64,000 nucleotides of DNA from Dillenia suffruticosa (Eukaryota; Streptophyta; Magnoliopsida; Dilleniales; Dilleniaceae), in NCBI GenBank assembly GCA_033439265.1, contig JAVTVX010000031.1, positions 13,553,001 to 13,617,000 on the forward strand, written 5' to 3'. Made by a program: the position numbers and the translations under genes. Shown here piece by piece: positions 12,317 to 22,995 of this stretch. A model generated the notes under the pieces. The model saw nothing but the letters and a program-made list of their open reading frames with translations. It did no database searches and was not told the origin of the DNA. Each line of letters begins with the position of its first letter. Within the stretch, counting starts at the first letter, position 1.

Positions 12317-14166
12317 ATGGCAGAAGGAACCAGATCAAGAACCAATGAAGAAAACAATAAAAAGCAGGAGCAACGTATTCAAGAACTCAATAAAGAAATG
12401 CAAACAGCAAACTTGCAATGGAAGAAGCAAATGGAGAAGAAAATGAAATTCTTTATGACGCAAATGGAGACACAGTTTAAGGTGTTAGCAAGAAAAATGT
12501 GCAGGGAAGGGGAGGATGATTCTGAATTAAACAGAAACTCACTGCCATCCCTACTACCTACTCCGGGAGGAAACAGAAGGAGAAATGATGCAGAGTCTTC
12601 TAAGAAGGAATCCAATTCCAAGCTTTCAGTTCCTAATCATCCAAGAATTGAATTACCAACCTTTTCAGGGGAAGATCCACGGAATTGGTTAAGGAAATGC
12701 CACAAATTTTTTATGATATATCACATTCCACAACATCTTTGGATGGAAACCATAGAGTATAATTTAGAGGAGAAGGCTGACATTTGGTATCAAGGCCTGA
12801 GAATGGCCAAAGGCATGATGGAATGGGAGGAGTTTTCAAAGTTGTTGTGTTAGAGATTTGATAGAAAGGGAATGCAGGATGAGGTCGAGGAGTTTAATAA
12901 GTTGCAGCAGACAGGTTCGGTGATGGAGTACTAAGAGAAGTTTGAAGAACTGTGGTATGCTTCTTAGAACTCCTAGTCTTCCAGAATATTACTCTGTATC
13001 TAGTTTCATCAGTGGTCTCAAGGAGGAAATTAAACCAATGATGAGATTAATGAAACCTAGTACACTGTTACAGGCTTTTGAGGTTGCTATACTACGAGAG
13101 CAATCTTTGGAAATGATAAAAAAGGGAAGATCATCTAATTCTTGGGGTAGAGTGTGATTGATGAATGGGAAAAATGGAGTTACAGAAGTCGGCTCACCTA
13201 CAGCTATGAACAGACCTATGACAGCATATCCCAGAAACCAGAACATAAGTGTTACAGAAGGAAGCAGAACACAGACGATTACTCCTCCCGAAATTCAGTA
13301 TCAGATAAACAATCATCTATGTTATAAATGTGGGGAGAAATACATTCCAGTTCACCAATGCAGACTTAAAGGATTGAATTTGATATTAACATAAGAAGAG
13401 GAGGAAAAGGAACCGATGGAAGTGGAAATGACACTTGAAGAGTTGAATGACTTTGCAGGTAAGCCTATAGACCTCTCTCTATGCACATTGTCTAACTCCT
13501 TATCCAGGAATACCATAGCACTACAAGGAATGTTGAATGGGACTGCCATAGCTATTCTAGTAGACATTGGAAGCTCAAATAGTTTTTTGAACCACAACGT
13601 AGTGCACAAATTACAGTTAAAGGCTGAATCATCAATAGCTCTGCATGCCGTGATAGCAGATGGAAGGATAGTCTCTAGTTATTCAGAAGTGAAGAATGTT
13701 AGGTGAAAAATACATAATTATACCTTCTCATTTAATCTGAGGGTGATGGAAATAGGGAATTGGGATGTGATTTTGGGAGTAGACTGAATGTATTGTTTTA
13801 GTCTCATAACTTTTGACTTCAAACAATTACAAGTGAGATTCTGCAGAGGGAAGGAGGAAGCAATATTGGAAGGTGGCTTATCAGCTGCAGCTGCCTCAAA
13901 GGTCTAAGATACATCCTGTTTTCCATGTCTCTTTGCTCAAGAAGAAGTTGGGTGCTGCTCAGACAACAATGCGTGCGTTGCCTTTGCTGGGTTCAGATAG
14001 ACAAGCTCTTGTGGAACCGGAAACAGTAGTAAAGAGACGGGTGATTATGAGAAACAACAAACCAATGTCCCAAGTTTTGATTAAGTGGATTAATCTGAAT
14101 CCTGAAGAAGCAACTTGGGAAGACAGAGATTTTATCATAGCGCAATTTCCATCCTTTCATCCTTGA
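12317..14166 (+). pseudogene. Broken gag-protease-integrase-tail polyprotein of the chromovirus
   Basis: The frame starts at ATG 12317 (MAEGTRSR) with a charged coiled-coil-like N-terminus, then a gag core including LPTFSGEDPRNWL and WYQGL. A stop at 12851-12853, another near 12932 and a frameshift near 12965 break it; the frame resumes as gag (PEYYSVSSFISGLKEEIKPM). A knuckle-like CYKCGEKYIPVHQC follows near 13321-13362. The protease centre reads VDIGSS where functional family members have D-T/S-G. After GKEEAILEG (about 13843-13871) the frame jumps to AYQLQLPQRSKIHPVFH, the normal integrase tail, and ends in a chromodomain-like segment with KWINLNPEEATWED. The pol core is thus cleanly absent. 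Confidence 0.85.
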
Positions 14167-14194
14167 GGACACGGAATTTTAAAGGGGGGATAAT

Positions 14195-14603
14195 TGTAAC
14201 AGTCAAGGTGTATAGCTAGGATCAGTGCTGAGTTTTACTATGCCTGGTCAACAAGATTAGTTAGGGGAGGTTATGAATTGGTTGGAGTTGTTGTAATAAA
14301 GAGAATATATGTGTACTGCTCAGAAAATAAAAAGATATAACAGAACTTTGAAGCTAACTTTTCTGCTCGAACTATCTCCTCTCTCTCTTCCTCTCTCTCG
14401 TCTCTTCCTCTTTTCTCTCTCTTCTTCCTCCTCTCTACTCTCATCAACTTCCTCTACAATTCTCCTTCTTAAACCTTGCAAAACAGTCAACCTTCAGCTC
14501 TGCAGAAGGCGTATTTCAGTACTTCAAACAAAGCTTTGCAGAAGTAAATCCGAAGTCGACTTCTTCTCAAACCACCGGTTGACTTGTCGCAGGGATTGTG
14601 ACA
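14195..14603 (+). repeat. 3' LTR of the chromovirus derivative
   Basis: 409 bp, TGTAACAGTC to GTGACA, preceded by a G-rich polypurine tract and followed by the ATTAT target duplication. It differs from the 5' LTR by scattered substitutions and small CT-tract indels. Confidence 0.92.
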
Positions 14604-14608
14604 ATTAT

Positions 14609-15411
14609 ATAATAATAGCCTTAAACCCCGAACAGCATGCACAATTACCTCAGGGGACCCTGAAATTACCAAGAGAATTTGGTATGTACAAAAATATTTC
14701 ATATCAATAAGTAGTAATCTTTATTAGTGCATCTATATATAATGCATGCAGGGGACTAAAAAAACAAAAAACATCCTAAATTATCAAAAACAAGAGCACA
14801 ACTAGAGAGAGAGAGAGGGAGAGAGTCACAGAAAAAGGTCCCCTCTAAATAAAGAATAGTGGCGTTGATTGCAAGCCTACTTTGCTCGGTAGAAGTTAAG
14901 TTGTTGCACCGTAGCCAACTTTGCAGCCTTTTAGTTTAATTTAATTCATATGAAAGGTGAAGATAAATGATAATAAGAAACATGAACATTTTTCTACTTG
15001 GAAATCATGAGAGGCGTCATAAGTTTGAGCTTCATAGTGAAAGCTAATTTAGTCCAAAAAATGCGAATCTACCTCTATGTTGAAAACAATTTTTCTTGAA
15101 TATATCATCCTTGTGAATCTCAGAAGATGCAGATAAAATCCAACAGATAATGACTAATATATACTCTGACTGATTTAAATACTATTTTTTTCCCTAATAT
15201 TTTGGTCAGGTATGTTACAGAAACAACATTATGAATATTTAAGAACTAAAGTAAATTCTTAGAAAATGTTGTTCTTTAGGAGTCAACTCTAAACCTTGTA
15301 GAATGCATGTCATGAGCCTATACTCATGAAAATGCATAACATTGAATGTGACTAATTAACTTACATTTCGATTTTACAAGAATAGGTGCCAACAAAGAGT
15401 CCCATGGCTCA
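14609..15411. other. Intergenic / 3' flank of PPR gene
   Basis: No coding signal. A short (AG)n tract lies near 14804-14825. The segment nearest 15411 should contain the 3'UTR of the minus-strand PPR gene; no strong poly(A) signal can be fixed by eye. Confidence 0.5.
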
Positions 15412-17841
15412 TTAGAACAATGCCTTCCCAGAAATAAGAGGTTTAGGAGGGGTTAAAGATCTAATTTCGGGAGCAGAACTAGGAAAAATTGTATTCAGCT
15501 TGTGCATGAGAATGTCAGCCCTTGATGGAATTTCATTTAAAAGGAATTGCTGAACAATTGGCTTCTTGAACCATTCCAATACGGAATCACCCGGAGCCCT
15601 CAAAACAACCTTGCTAACCTCAAAAGGAGATCCTACAGAGCTCAACATCTGTGCAACCACAATCTTTAAGGTAGGCCCTGTAACTAATTTGATCCGTCTT
15701 GGGACAACACCATAATACAACATGCGCTTCCTAAATCGATGAAGGGTGTGCGCAACTGCTATAAGAGCAGCTCCCACTGACAAGTTTCTAACATCAAGAG
15801 ACCAAGCAATATGCTGATCAAAAACTATTGCCTTCGGGAAAAGCTTATTTTCATATGCTACTTTCCACACGCAACGGGCACGATTAATCTGTCCCATCAA
15901 AACAAGGTAGTTGAGGAGAACATTAACAAAATACCTGGCAGCTCCCTCCTCCAATTCATAATCGATCCCTTGAAAGAACTCTCTAACAAAAGACAACACA
16001 GGTTGTTTCCTCTGCTCTGGGCCAGTGAAAAGCCCACACATAAAAGAGTGTGCCTTATGTCTAGTAGCACTCAGAATCGACATCAAATGCATCTCATTCT
16101 GCTCTTCCTGGCACCTTACAAGATGGGCAAGAATGGATGTGTAGAGTATGAGATCAACTTTTGCAGCAGAGTTCACATATGTTTCAAGAAGAGGCTTGGC
16201 AGACTCATACATGCCATTCTTCATACAGGACTCAAATAGTTGCCTAATTATGAAATTATTTGTTCCAATGCCTGACGAACCCATGAAACGCAGCCACCTC
16301 AAAGCAAGATCAATGGAGCCATCCTTGATGTAAACCATGAGGACATCACTAGCACTCACATCAACTGAGAATCCCATGGCTTTCATTTCAAGTAGAACTT
16401 TTGCTGCAACATCCACAAGCTTCTTGTTTGCCAAAAGAGTCAAAAGGGACGTATAAGTACTTAGACCTGGTCTCAAACCTGCGTTGGTCATAGAATTATA
16501 TAGCTTCATGGCTGAATCAACCTGACCAGAGGCAGCATGCATTTCCAAGAGGCAAGAATATGTAGAAGGAGTAGGCAAAAAACCAGCCTTTTCCATGTCC
16601 GAGAAGACAGACATTGCAATCTCAAGCTTTCCCGACTTTGCATGGGCCTCGACCACCATAGTGTACAGCCCATAGTTAGGCCGAAATCCAGCTTTCTTCA
16701 TCTCATCCCAAAGCTGAAGAGCTGTCTCTAACTTCCCAGCCTTCACATATGACTCGATCAATGAAACAAACATTGTGGCTGAGGGTTTAAACCCATATCC
16801 CTGCATTTCCATGTACAACTTCATTGATGTGTCCAACCTCCCAGCTTTACCCATTGAATCAACAAGTGCAGAAAAAACTGCGTAGCTAGGCCTCAAATTT
16901 TTTGCTTTCATCTCTTGGAAGAGCTTGAAAGCAGCCTCAAGGCGACCAGACTTAGCCAGGCATGGGATCATCAACTCAAAAGTTGAACCATCCAATGAAC
17001 ATTGAGCCTCCTCCATGGACTCATAAATCTCAAAGGCCTTATAAGGAAGGCCCTTGTTGAGAAACAAGATAATAAGTGAATTATATGTCTTTGTATCAAT
17101 TTTACAACCCGATTCTTGAATTTTCTTAAAACAGCAAAATGACACCTCCAGCTTCTCTGCTTTGGCTAGATACTGAATTACACGATTATGGGCCTGGAAT
17201 GACTGAACCCCATCATCAGGATCAACATGACTTGACTCCCTAATCATCTCGTCAAACAGAGATTGAATCCCATCAAAATCTCTACTCTTATTCAAGTTTT
17301 CAAACATCAAAGCATAAGTCTCATCATTTAGAGAGTACCAAGCCTGTCTTTTAGCCCAACGAAACAATCCCAAAGATGAATCACTATCTGTAATAATCTT
17401 AAGACACTGATCAATATGAGCCATGTTAGGCACAAATTGAATTCTATCCAACTGGGTCTCCATTTCAGGACCCCATTTCCACCTCTTCACAATCTCCACA
17501 ATTTTTGCCACAGCCAATGCGTTGGAGAAGGGCTTCTTCAAACCCCCAACCATGACATGGTCATCAACACCACGCTCAATTGGCCTAACCCCTTTCCCAC
17601 TATAAATTACCTTCCCTGTTTCATCCAAATAGTCAATTTCCTCAGTCCATTCCCCATTCTCAGTTTTTCCACTACACAAACGTCTCACAGGAAATGAAGT
17701 AGAACCCACATGGGGCAATACAAATCTGAACCTATCAATATCTTCAGAATGATTAGGGCATTGACGAAAGTAAGATATAGAGCGAGACAGATTGCTTAAC
17801 TTGAAGAGATTTCTAGAGCAAAATATGGAACGATGAATCAT
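15412..17841 (-). CDS. PPR-SMR protein, probable EMB2217 (At1g79490) orthologue
   Basis: Uninterrupted 809-residue frame, intronless as most plant PPR genes are. ATG at 17841-17839, TAA at 15414-15412. The N-terminus (MIHRSIFCSRNLFK) is rich in Arg/Ser and lacks acidic residues until about residue 33, as in organellar, probably mitochondrial, targeting peptides. Tandem 35-residue P-class PPR motifs are clear at about 251-495 (seven or so), with weaker ones at 174-250 and after 495; recurring phrases are AKSGRLEAAFKLF, GKAGRLDTSMKLY and VKAGKLETALQLW. The C-terminus (about 680-760) matches an SMR domain: SLDVRNLSVGAALIAV, then IKLVTGPTLKI. P-class PPR proteins bind organellar RNA. The Arabidopsis homologue is known by an embryo-defective mutant. 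Orthology is from memory of family sequence; PPR-SMR class is firm. Confidence 0.88.
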   Translation of the reverse strand: MIHRSIFCSRNLFKLSNLSRSISYFRQCPNHSEDIDRFRFVLPHVGSTSFPVRRLCSGKTENGEWTEEIDYLDETGKVIYSGKGVRPIERGVDDHVMVGGLKKPFSNALAVAKIVEIVKRWKWGPEMETQLDRIQFVPNMAHIDQCLKIITDSDSSLGLFRWAKRQAWYSLNDETYALMFENLNKSRDFDGIQSLFDEMIRESSHVDPDDGVQSFQAHNRVIQYLAKAEKLEVSFCCFKKIQESGCKIDTKTYNSLIILFLNKGLPYKAFEIYESMEEAQCSLDGSTFELMIPCLAKSGRLEAAFKLFQEMKAKNLRPSYAVFSALVDSMGKAGRLDTSMKLYMEMQGYGFKPSATMFVSLIESYVKAGKLETALQLWDEMKKAGFRPNYGLYTMVVEAHAKSGKLEIAMSVFSDMEKAGFLPTPSTYSCLLEMHAASGQVDSAMKLYNSMTNAGLRPGLSTYTSLLTLLANKKLVDVAAKVLLEMKAMGFSVDVSASDVLMVYIKDGSIDLALRWLRFMGSSGIGTNNFIIRQLFESCMKNGMYESAKPLLETYVNSAAKVDLILYTSILAHLVRCQEEQNEMHLMSILSATRHKAHSFMCGLFTGPEQRKQPVLSFVREFFQGIDYELEEGAARYFVNVLLNYLVLMGQINRARCVWKVAYENKLFPKAIVFDQHIAWSLDVRNLSVGAALIAVAHTLHRFRKRMLYYGVVPRRIKLVTGPTLKIVVAQMLSSVGSPFEVSKVVLRAPGDSVLEWFKKPIVQQFLLNEIPSRADILMHKLNTIFPSSAPEIRSLTPPKPLISGKALF

Positions 17842-20350
17842 TGTTGTGTTGAAATCACCTACATAGGCATGCTTGTAACTAGGGTTTCGGATTGTCTATT
17901 GAGACAACACTGGGCTGCAACTCTGCTGTCTGCAAAGCCGACGAGCTTGCAGATTGAGGAAGCCGGTGACCGAGATGAAGCGGCGAAGTTGATTGGAGGA
18001 GTGAAGGTGGTGGCGGTGCAGGAGGTAGGAGTCGGCGGAGATTTGGGGAGCCTGTGTTCCTGTTAACATTTCAAAAAGTATAAATGTAATTTCATTTTTT
18101 ATTATTAATAAATTTTAAAATAAAAGGATAAAACAATAAAAATGAGCATTCATGGAAAAATTAATAATAATAAAGTACTATATTAAAAATATATATATTA
18201 AACAAAAGAAAAAAATAATCGGGCGGGCTTGTGTCAACATGGCTGATGGGCCCAAAGCATTAGCCCAAGAGCAAGTGTTTGACCTCTAAACTTTAAAGGC
18301 CTGCCCAATATCCTACGACAGCCCACTTCTGTTAACGTCTTGAGTTTTTATTTTTATTTTAATAATCAACTAGAATTGGAACCTAACCTAGTCCAAATGT
18401 TATCATACCTAATTTAGGGGGAATTCTTCAAATATAATTTTTCTATTATTAAGTTTTAAATATAAAATTTAATTAAAAAACCTAACACCTTTACTCATTA
18501 AGTCAACTGTTTGTTGGTTAACGAATTCGACTTGTGCCTAACAAACAAATCTATAAAACTAATGTCTAGTTGATCCAGTGACCCGATACTGATCCCTTAA
18601 CCAAAATTTTGGATTCAAGCGTTATATATTTGGAAAAACAGGCATCAAGAAACTTTCTTTTCTTAAGAACCCATATCAGTTCGAATCAAATTTAATCAGA
18701 ATTAATATATTTGTTGAATATCGATAGATTATAAAAAAATCTATAATATACAATCATTTTTTTTCCAATAATGTCTTTGTTGAAAAAATAATCTATAATT
18801 TCTTTTTCCAATATTCTCTTTTAATATTGCATTCAAATCAATTATTTATATCTAAGAAATATACAAATCTATAACATCTAAACAATCTACCGGTGGTTTA
18901 TCCTAAAAAATAAATCTATAATATATAATCTTTTTTTCCAATATTGTTTTTATTGAAATAATAATCTATAACTTATTTTTCCAATATTTTCTTTTAATAT
19001 TGCATTCAAATCAATTATTTATATCTAGGTAATTATTTTATGCATTTTTTATATTGCATTAATCCTGGACTAGACTGGAAGACTCTTATCACATCGATGC
19101 AAGACATGAGAATCTTTGATGCCCAAACCCCGAAAGATCTAAACACAAGGACAATTTTTTTTTTATTTTTTATTATACAAGAATTTGAATATAGAATCAT
19201 CAAGTTAGAGAAAATAGTTTGTATCACTAAATTGGTCCGGACAAACCTCAAGTATCTTGTATAAGAAAATTTTAGGCTAGCGTTAACCAGAGCTTGCAAG
19301 TTTACAATCAACCAATTGAAAATTAAGCCATGCTATATATCTATGGTTGGACTTGTATTTGGATCAATTTATAACATTTTTTAACTATTTTAAATTCAAC
19401 TAAATTCGATTTAAATCGAGTTAAATTTTTAAACGGTAAAACTCTTACTGTGTCTATTATCTCAATAGACAATATTTGAATTTAAATTTTATTTAAAAGT
19501 AAAACTTTTCCTTTGTCAATCTTAATAGACAATTTTGAGTAATTTGCTTATTGAGAGCCTGTTTAGCCTAATTTTTTTTTTTGGATTAAATGACTCTTAT
19601 TTTCTGTTTATAAATTAATATTAAAAATAAGAGTTTGAAAATTTAAATTATAAACTGCTTGATATTTTTTTATCTAAAAAACCCTTTTGTAAGTCATAAA
19701 TTTAACAAAATTATAATAAATGACAATTGATATTAAAATTTCATAAATAATTCTAAAATATTTATAATTAAAATTTATATATTTAAAAAATTTTCAATTT
19801 ATAAAAAATAATAAATTAATAATTTAGGGTTTTCTATAGATGTTGAAATATTTATAGTTTTTACAGGTTTATATATATAAGTTAAAATTGTAATAGTTGA
19901 AATAATTAAAAACAATTTTACGTTTTTATGAAAAAATCCAAGCAAAAGCTTCTCTCATAGCTTTTTCTTTTCTTCAGATTTTCATTAAAAATTGATTTTT
20001 AAAATATTTTTTTAAAAAAAAAAAACAAAAAACTCGTTTCATCTGATTTTTAATTTTAAATTGAAAAAAAAAAGAGTAGATAGACAAAGATTCTCATTTT
20101 ATCAAGCAAGTACTCATTTTATCGAGCGGGGAAACACAGGATCCTCTCGGCTAGTAATATATCCCCAAACTGAGAAAGTTTTTTTTTTTTTTAATTATTA
20201 TATAAGAATTTAAAACTGAAATCATCAAATTAGATAAGAGAGTTTATATCATTAAACTGTTCTCTTGAAAACTCAAACCGAGAAAGTTATTATAACTAAA
20301 TGAACTAAAAATTGAGTCAATGTAAGTAGAAAAAGAAAGAATGACATTTA
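17842..20350. other. AT-rich intergenic DNA upstream of the PPR gene
   Basis: Holds the PPR 5' flank, then AT-rich DNA with a 175-bp tandem duplication (18740-19027) and diverged short interspersed repeats (about 18420-18580, 19150-19260, 19390-19510, 20180-20270). The plus-strand frame 17833-18066 overlaps the PPR start and leader and looks like a shadow. No gene seen. Confidence 0.5.
18740..19027. repeat. Tandem duplication, period 175 bp
   Basis: TCTATAATATACAATC at 18740 and TCTATAATATATAATC at 18915 open two copies that share TTTTTCCAATA, ATAATCTATAA and CTTTTAATATTGCATTCAAATC, and end near ATTATTTATATCTA. A diverged unique stretch with CTACCGGTGG separates the well-matched parts. Confidence 0.7.
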
Positions 20351-20575
20351 GATTTTTTTGAATGAAGTTTTTTTTTTTTGCTAGGCCACCAATCTAGTAT
20401 TCGGAATTTCGTCCTGACTAATCTGAGTCGATCGCTTGCACGGTCCAATTGAGGGGCAGGTCTCTCCCAGCGCTGATTTTTTCGTTCCCATAGGGGATCG
20501 AACTCCCAACCATGATTAATCCCCTAACCAACTGAGTCATAAGATATCGATGATTTTTTTTTTTGAATGAAGTTG
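20351..20575 (-). mobile_element. tRNA-derived SINE, full length with TSD
   Basis: The element body is 20371-20551 in minus orientation. Its head reads CTTATGACTCAGTTGGTTAG, a good tRNA A box, followed by GGGAGTTCGATCCCC, a B box, giving an internal RNA polymerase III promoter. The tail ends in about 11 A (T run at 20370-20379 on the plus strand). Flanks GATTTTTTTGAATGAAGTTT (20351-20370) and the matching GAT(T)nGAATGAAGTT (20552-20574) are the target-site duplication. The near-consensus boxes mark this as the youngest-looking SINE in the window. Confidence 0.85.
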
Positions 20576-21252
20576 AGTACACGATGACAGTTCCACACTT
20601 GACCCCAAGATAATTAAATAAAATACATTTAGAATTAACTATAATTTGGATTGACTTTTAAAATTATAATATAATATTTTTTAAATAAAATTTTGAATTT
20701 AAATTTTAAATATAAAAAAGAATGTGTAAAAAGAGATGTATTCAAATCTAATATGATTTAAAATGAATTTTGTCGGATTTAAATTGATCATGGTTTATAA
20801 AAGAAATAAAGAGGGAAGGTTGCAAACCTAAATCAAGAAGCTGGTAATTGAAATGACTAATAAAAAGGCAACCGAAATGCCAAAAATAGACTGAAGCCTC
20901 CACAAATGGATTGATCATTTTTCGTGTGGTGTGTTTGATTGTCTCGTCATTATTTATAATTATATTCTGATTAATTTGATTCGAATATTTTCTGAATTTT
21001 TATTTAGAAATGACTCTCTTAGTATAATTTTTTTAATTTTTAAGTTTTAAATTCAAGATTTAATTAAAAAATTTAATATTTTATTCCATTAAATCAATCC
21101 GTCATTGTTCAAGTTGGTGTCATTTATAACTAATAATAGGTGCCCGAGTGTCTAACCAAAAAATGGCAATGATTAACCCATGTATAAGAGAAAAAAAATA
21201 TATGTATGAATGGTTGATGATGTCCTTTAGTAAAAGGTGAAAGAATAGTTCG

Positions 21253-21366
21253 CTATGCATTCATCACATGGTTGCGTATGATGCCCTTTGCCATTGCTGC
21301 CTTAATAAACTCTTCATCAATGCCTCGCTTGGTTGACCCTGGCGCTATAATCTTCAGGGCTTGGCC
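21253..21366 (-). pseudogene. Possible last-exon fragment, family unknown
   Basis: Minus-strand frame ending at TAG (21255-21253), 37 codons open: GQALKIIAPGSTKRGIDEEF then IKAAMAKGIIRNHVMNA. The composition is balanced and looks unlike random AT-rich translation, and local GC is well above the surroundings. No convincing splice acceptor or upstream exon was found. I do not recognise the protein; it may be a captured or orphaned exon. Confidence 0.3.
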
Positions 21367-21424
21367 TTAATCTAATCGTCATAATTCCCTCCTTCAACCA
21401 TATAATTCAGGGTTTACTCCGTTG

Positions 21425-22995
21425 TGTAACAAAAAAATGAAATAAATTATGTCTTAAACCAATAATTTTCTCTCATTCATTATATGGGATCCACTCCAAT
21501 CTCCAATAATTTCTCATAGCTTTTTTTAATACGTAAAAAATCTTGAATTTGAGATATTTTTAAAAAAAAATAATATTAGCTGAATTATAATTTATCAGCA
21601 TAATTACCCATATAAAAAATTTACTTTTGATGTTGAATAAAATAATGTTGCATCAATTAATGACCCTAAAAGTAATAATTCACAAATTTGGAATTATTGT
21701 AACTCTTTGGGAAAACTTTTTTAAAAAGATTCATTTTATTTTGTTTAGCATATTTTTGAGAATTTTCATATTGACATTTTTTTGTATATGTCGATTTTAT
21801 TGAATAATCATAAAATAAATAAGTTATTGAATGAATAATTTTTTTCTCTCTCTATCAACCTTTCTTCTTTTATTAAAAATCCATTTAAATAGCAACTTTT
21901 GCAAATGGGTTCTTTTAAGCAGTTTTGAATTTAATATCTCCTTTGAAAAATCAATATATTGGTATTTTTCATATTTTAATTTTCTTTTATTGTCAAATAA
22001 GTAAAAAGAAAATTATTTTTTTATTACATATAGATCGTAAAAATCATAAAAATATAAAAAAAATATTTGAACAAGAATTCTTTTTTCACTCGCGTATCCC
22101 TGAAACGACGGTGAAAAGAATATTGTTAAGTTAAAAAAGAAAAAAAGAAAAAGAAGGCAATAGTGAAATATATTAATCAAGCCACTTAACTTAATTGAGC
22201 ACTTATTACTAAAAAACCCTCATGATACCACGTGGCAACGCAATCTTTTTCTTTGTTTTTTCACTTTTACATTATGATAATTTATTCAATAAATTAAATG
22301 TGACTTAAATGCCCATATGGAAAAAAAATAGTAATATTCGTTTGATTAATACAGTGCTTCAAAGATTGTTATAAGTTGTGAAAGAGGAAAAAAAAAAAAA
22401 AAAAAACCCAAAAAATAAACCGGTCCGTCGTACTACTAGCACTGTATTGACATTGAATAGGCACGAAGGAGTGTTCATGGCTCTCTATTTTCACCTATTT
22501 GTGAATATTCATATAATTATTTTTAGTTGGTTATATAGAAATCGTAAAAATTATAAAAATATATTAATTTATTAAAATTTAAATATTAAATCATGAGAAA
22601 GATATTTAAATATTTATATAATAAAAGCATAAAATTATGACTAAATTCTTCTATAAAAATATTTATGTGTTTGGATGATATGATTTTTTTTATTTTTTTT
22701 TGACAAACATGGCATCAATGCAACATTAGTAACTTTTTTGATAATTCCATAATCGTTGTTTAGGAGGATTGAATCTCAAGAACTTGTAGGCAATATATAA
22801 TTATCTTTTTTTTTTTTTACATCGAGATTTGAATTCAGAATTATCGGGTTGGGAGAGGGGGTTGTGACCACTAAACTGTCTCTTGAAACAATTATTAATA
22901 GAATATTATACACATACACACTACAAAAGGATTGAATCTAAATTATTTTATAGCATTGCAAATTAATATAAATGTTATTTTATAAAAAGGAAACT
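21425..22995. repeat. Segmental duplication, copy 1
   Basis: Colinear with 25690-26972 at an offset of about 4.2 kb. Shared landmarks include CCAATAATTTTCTCTCATTCATTAT, TTGCATCAATTAAT, TTATTGAATAATCATAAAA, AAGCAGTTTTGAATTTAATATC, CCACGTGGCAAC, GCCCATATRGAAAAA, GACATTGAATAGRCA, CTAAATTCTTCTATAAAAAT, CAATGCAACATTA and GAATATTATACACA. Indels are numerous, so it is old. It carries a private 85-bp insertion at 22805-22889. No LTR hallmarks such as PBS or TSD were seen, so duplication is preferred over a pair of LTRs. Confidence 0.7.
22799..22895 (-). mobile_element. 85-bp minimal SINE / tRNA-like retroposon with TSD
   Basis: Body 22805-22889, flanked by AATTAT (22799-22804 and 22890-22895). The paralogous copy 2 (near 26830) has the uninterrupted empty site ATATAATTATTAATAG. 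Read on the minus strand it is a tRNA-like head (CAGTTTAGTGGTCACAAC, A-box-like; GAATTCAAATCTCG, B-box-like) followed at once by about 13 A. Similar but more decayed sequences occur near 19150-19260 and 20180-20270. Confidence 0.65.

Larger units (their letters stand above)
11860..14603 (+). mobile_element. Internally deleted Ty3/gypsy chromovirus (Tekay/Del-like) with both LTRs
   Basis: A structurally intact but coding-defective LTR retrotransposon. LTRs 11860-12271 and 14195-14603 both start TGTAACAGTC and end GTGACA, and are flanked by the 5-bp target duplication ATTAT (11855-11859 and 14604-14608). A primer binding site resembling initiator tRNA-Met (TGGTATCAGAG, from 12276) follows the 5' LTR, and a purine tract (AAAGGGGGGA, 14181-14190) precedes the 3' LTR. 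The interior is only about 1.9 kb: gag, a zinc knuckle, a protease remnant, then directly the end of integrase with a chromodomain. Reverse transcriptase, RNase H and the integrase core are missing. LTRs differ at a few percent of sites by eye, so insertion is fairly old. It lies 3' of the minus-strand PPR gene. Confidence 0.92.

Noticed and set aside
20447..20545. tRNA gene in the B-box-containing segment
   Set aside because: Box A and B are present but there is no full cloverleaf, and the poly(A) tail and TSD mark it as a SINE.
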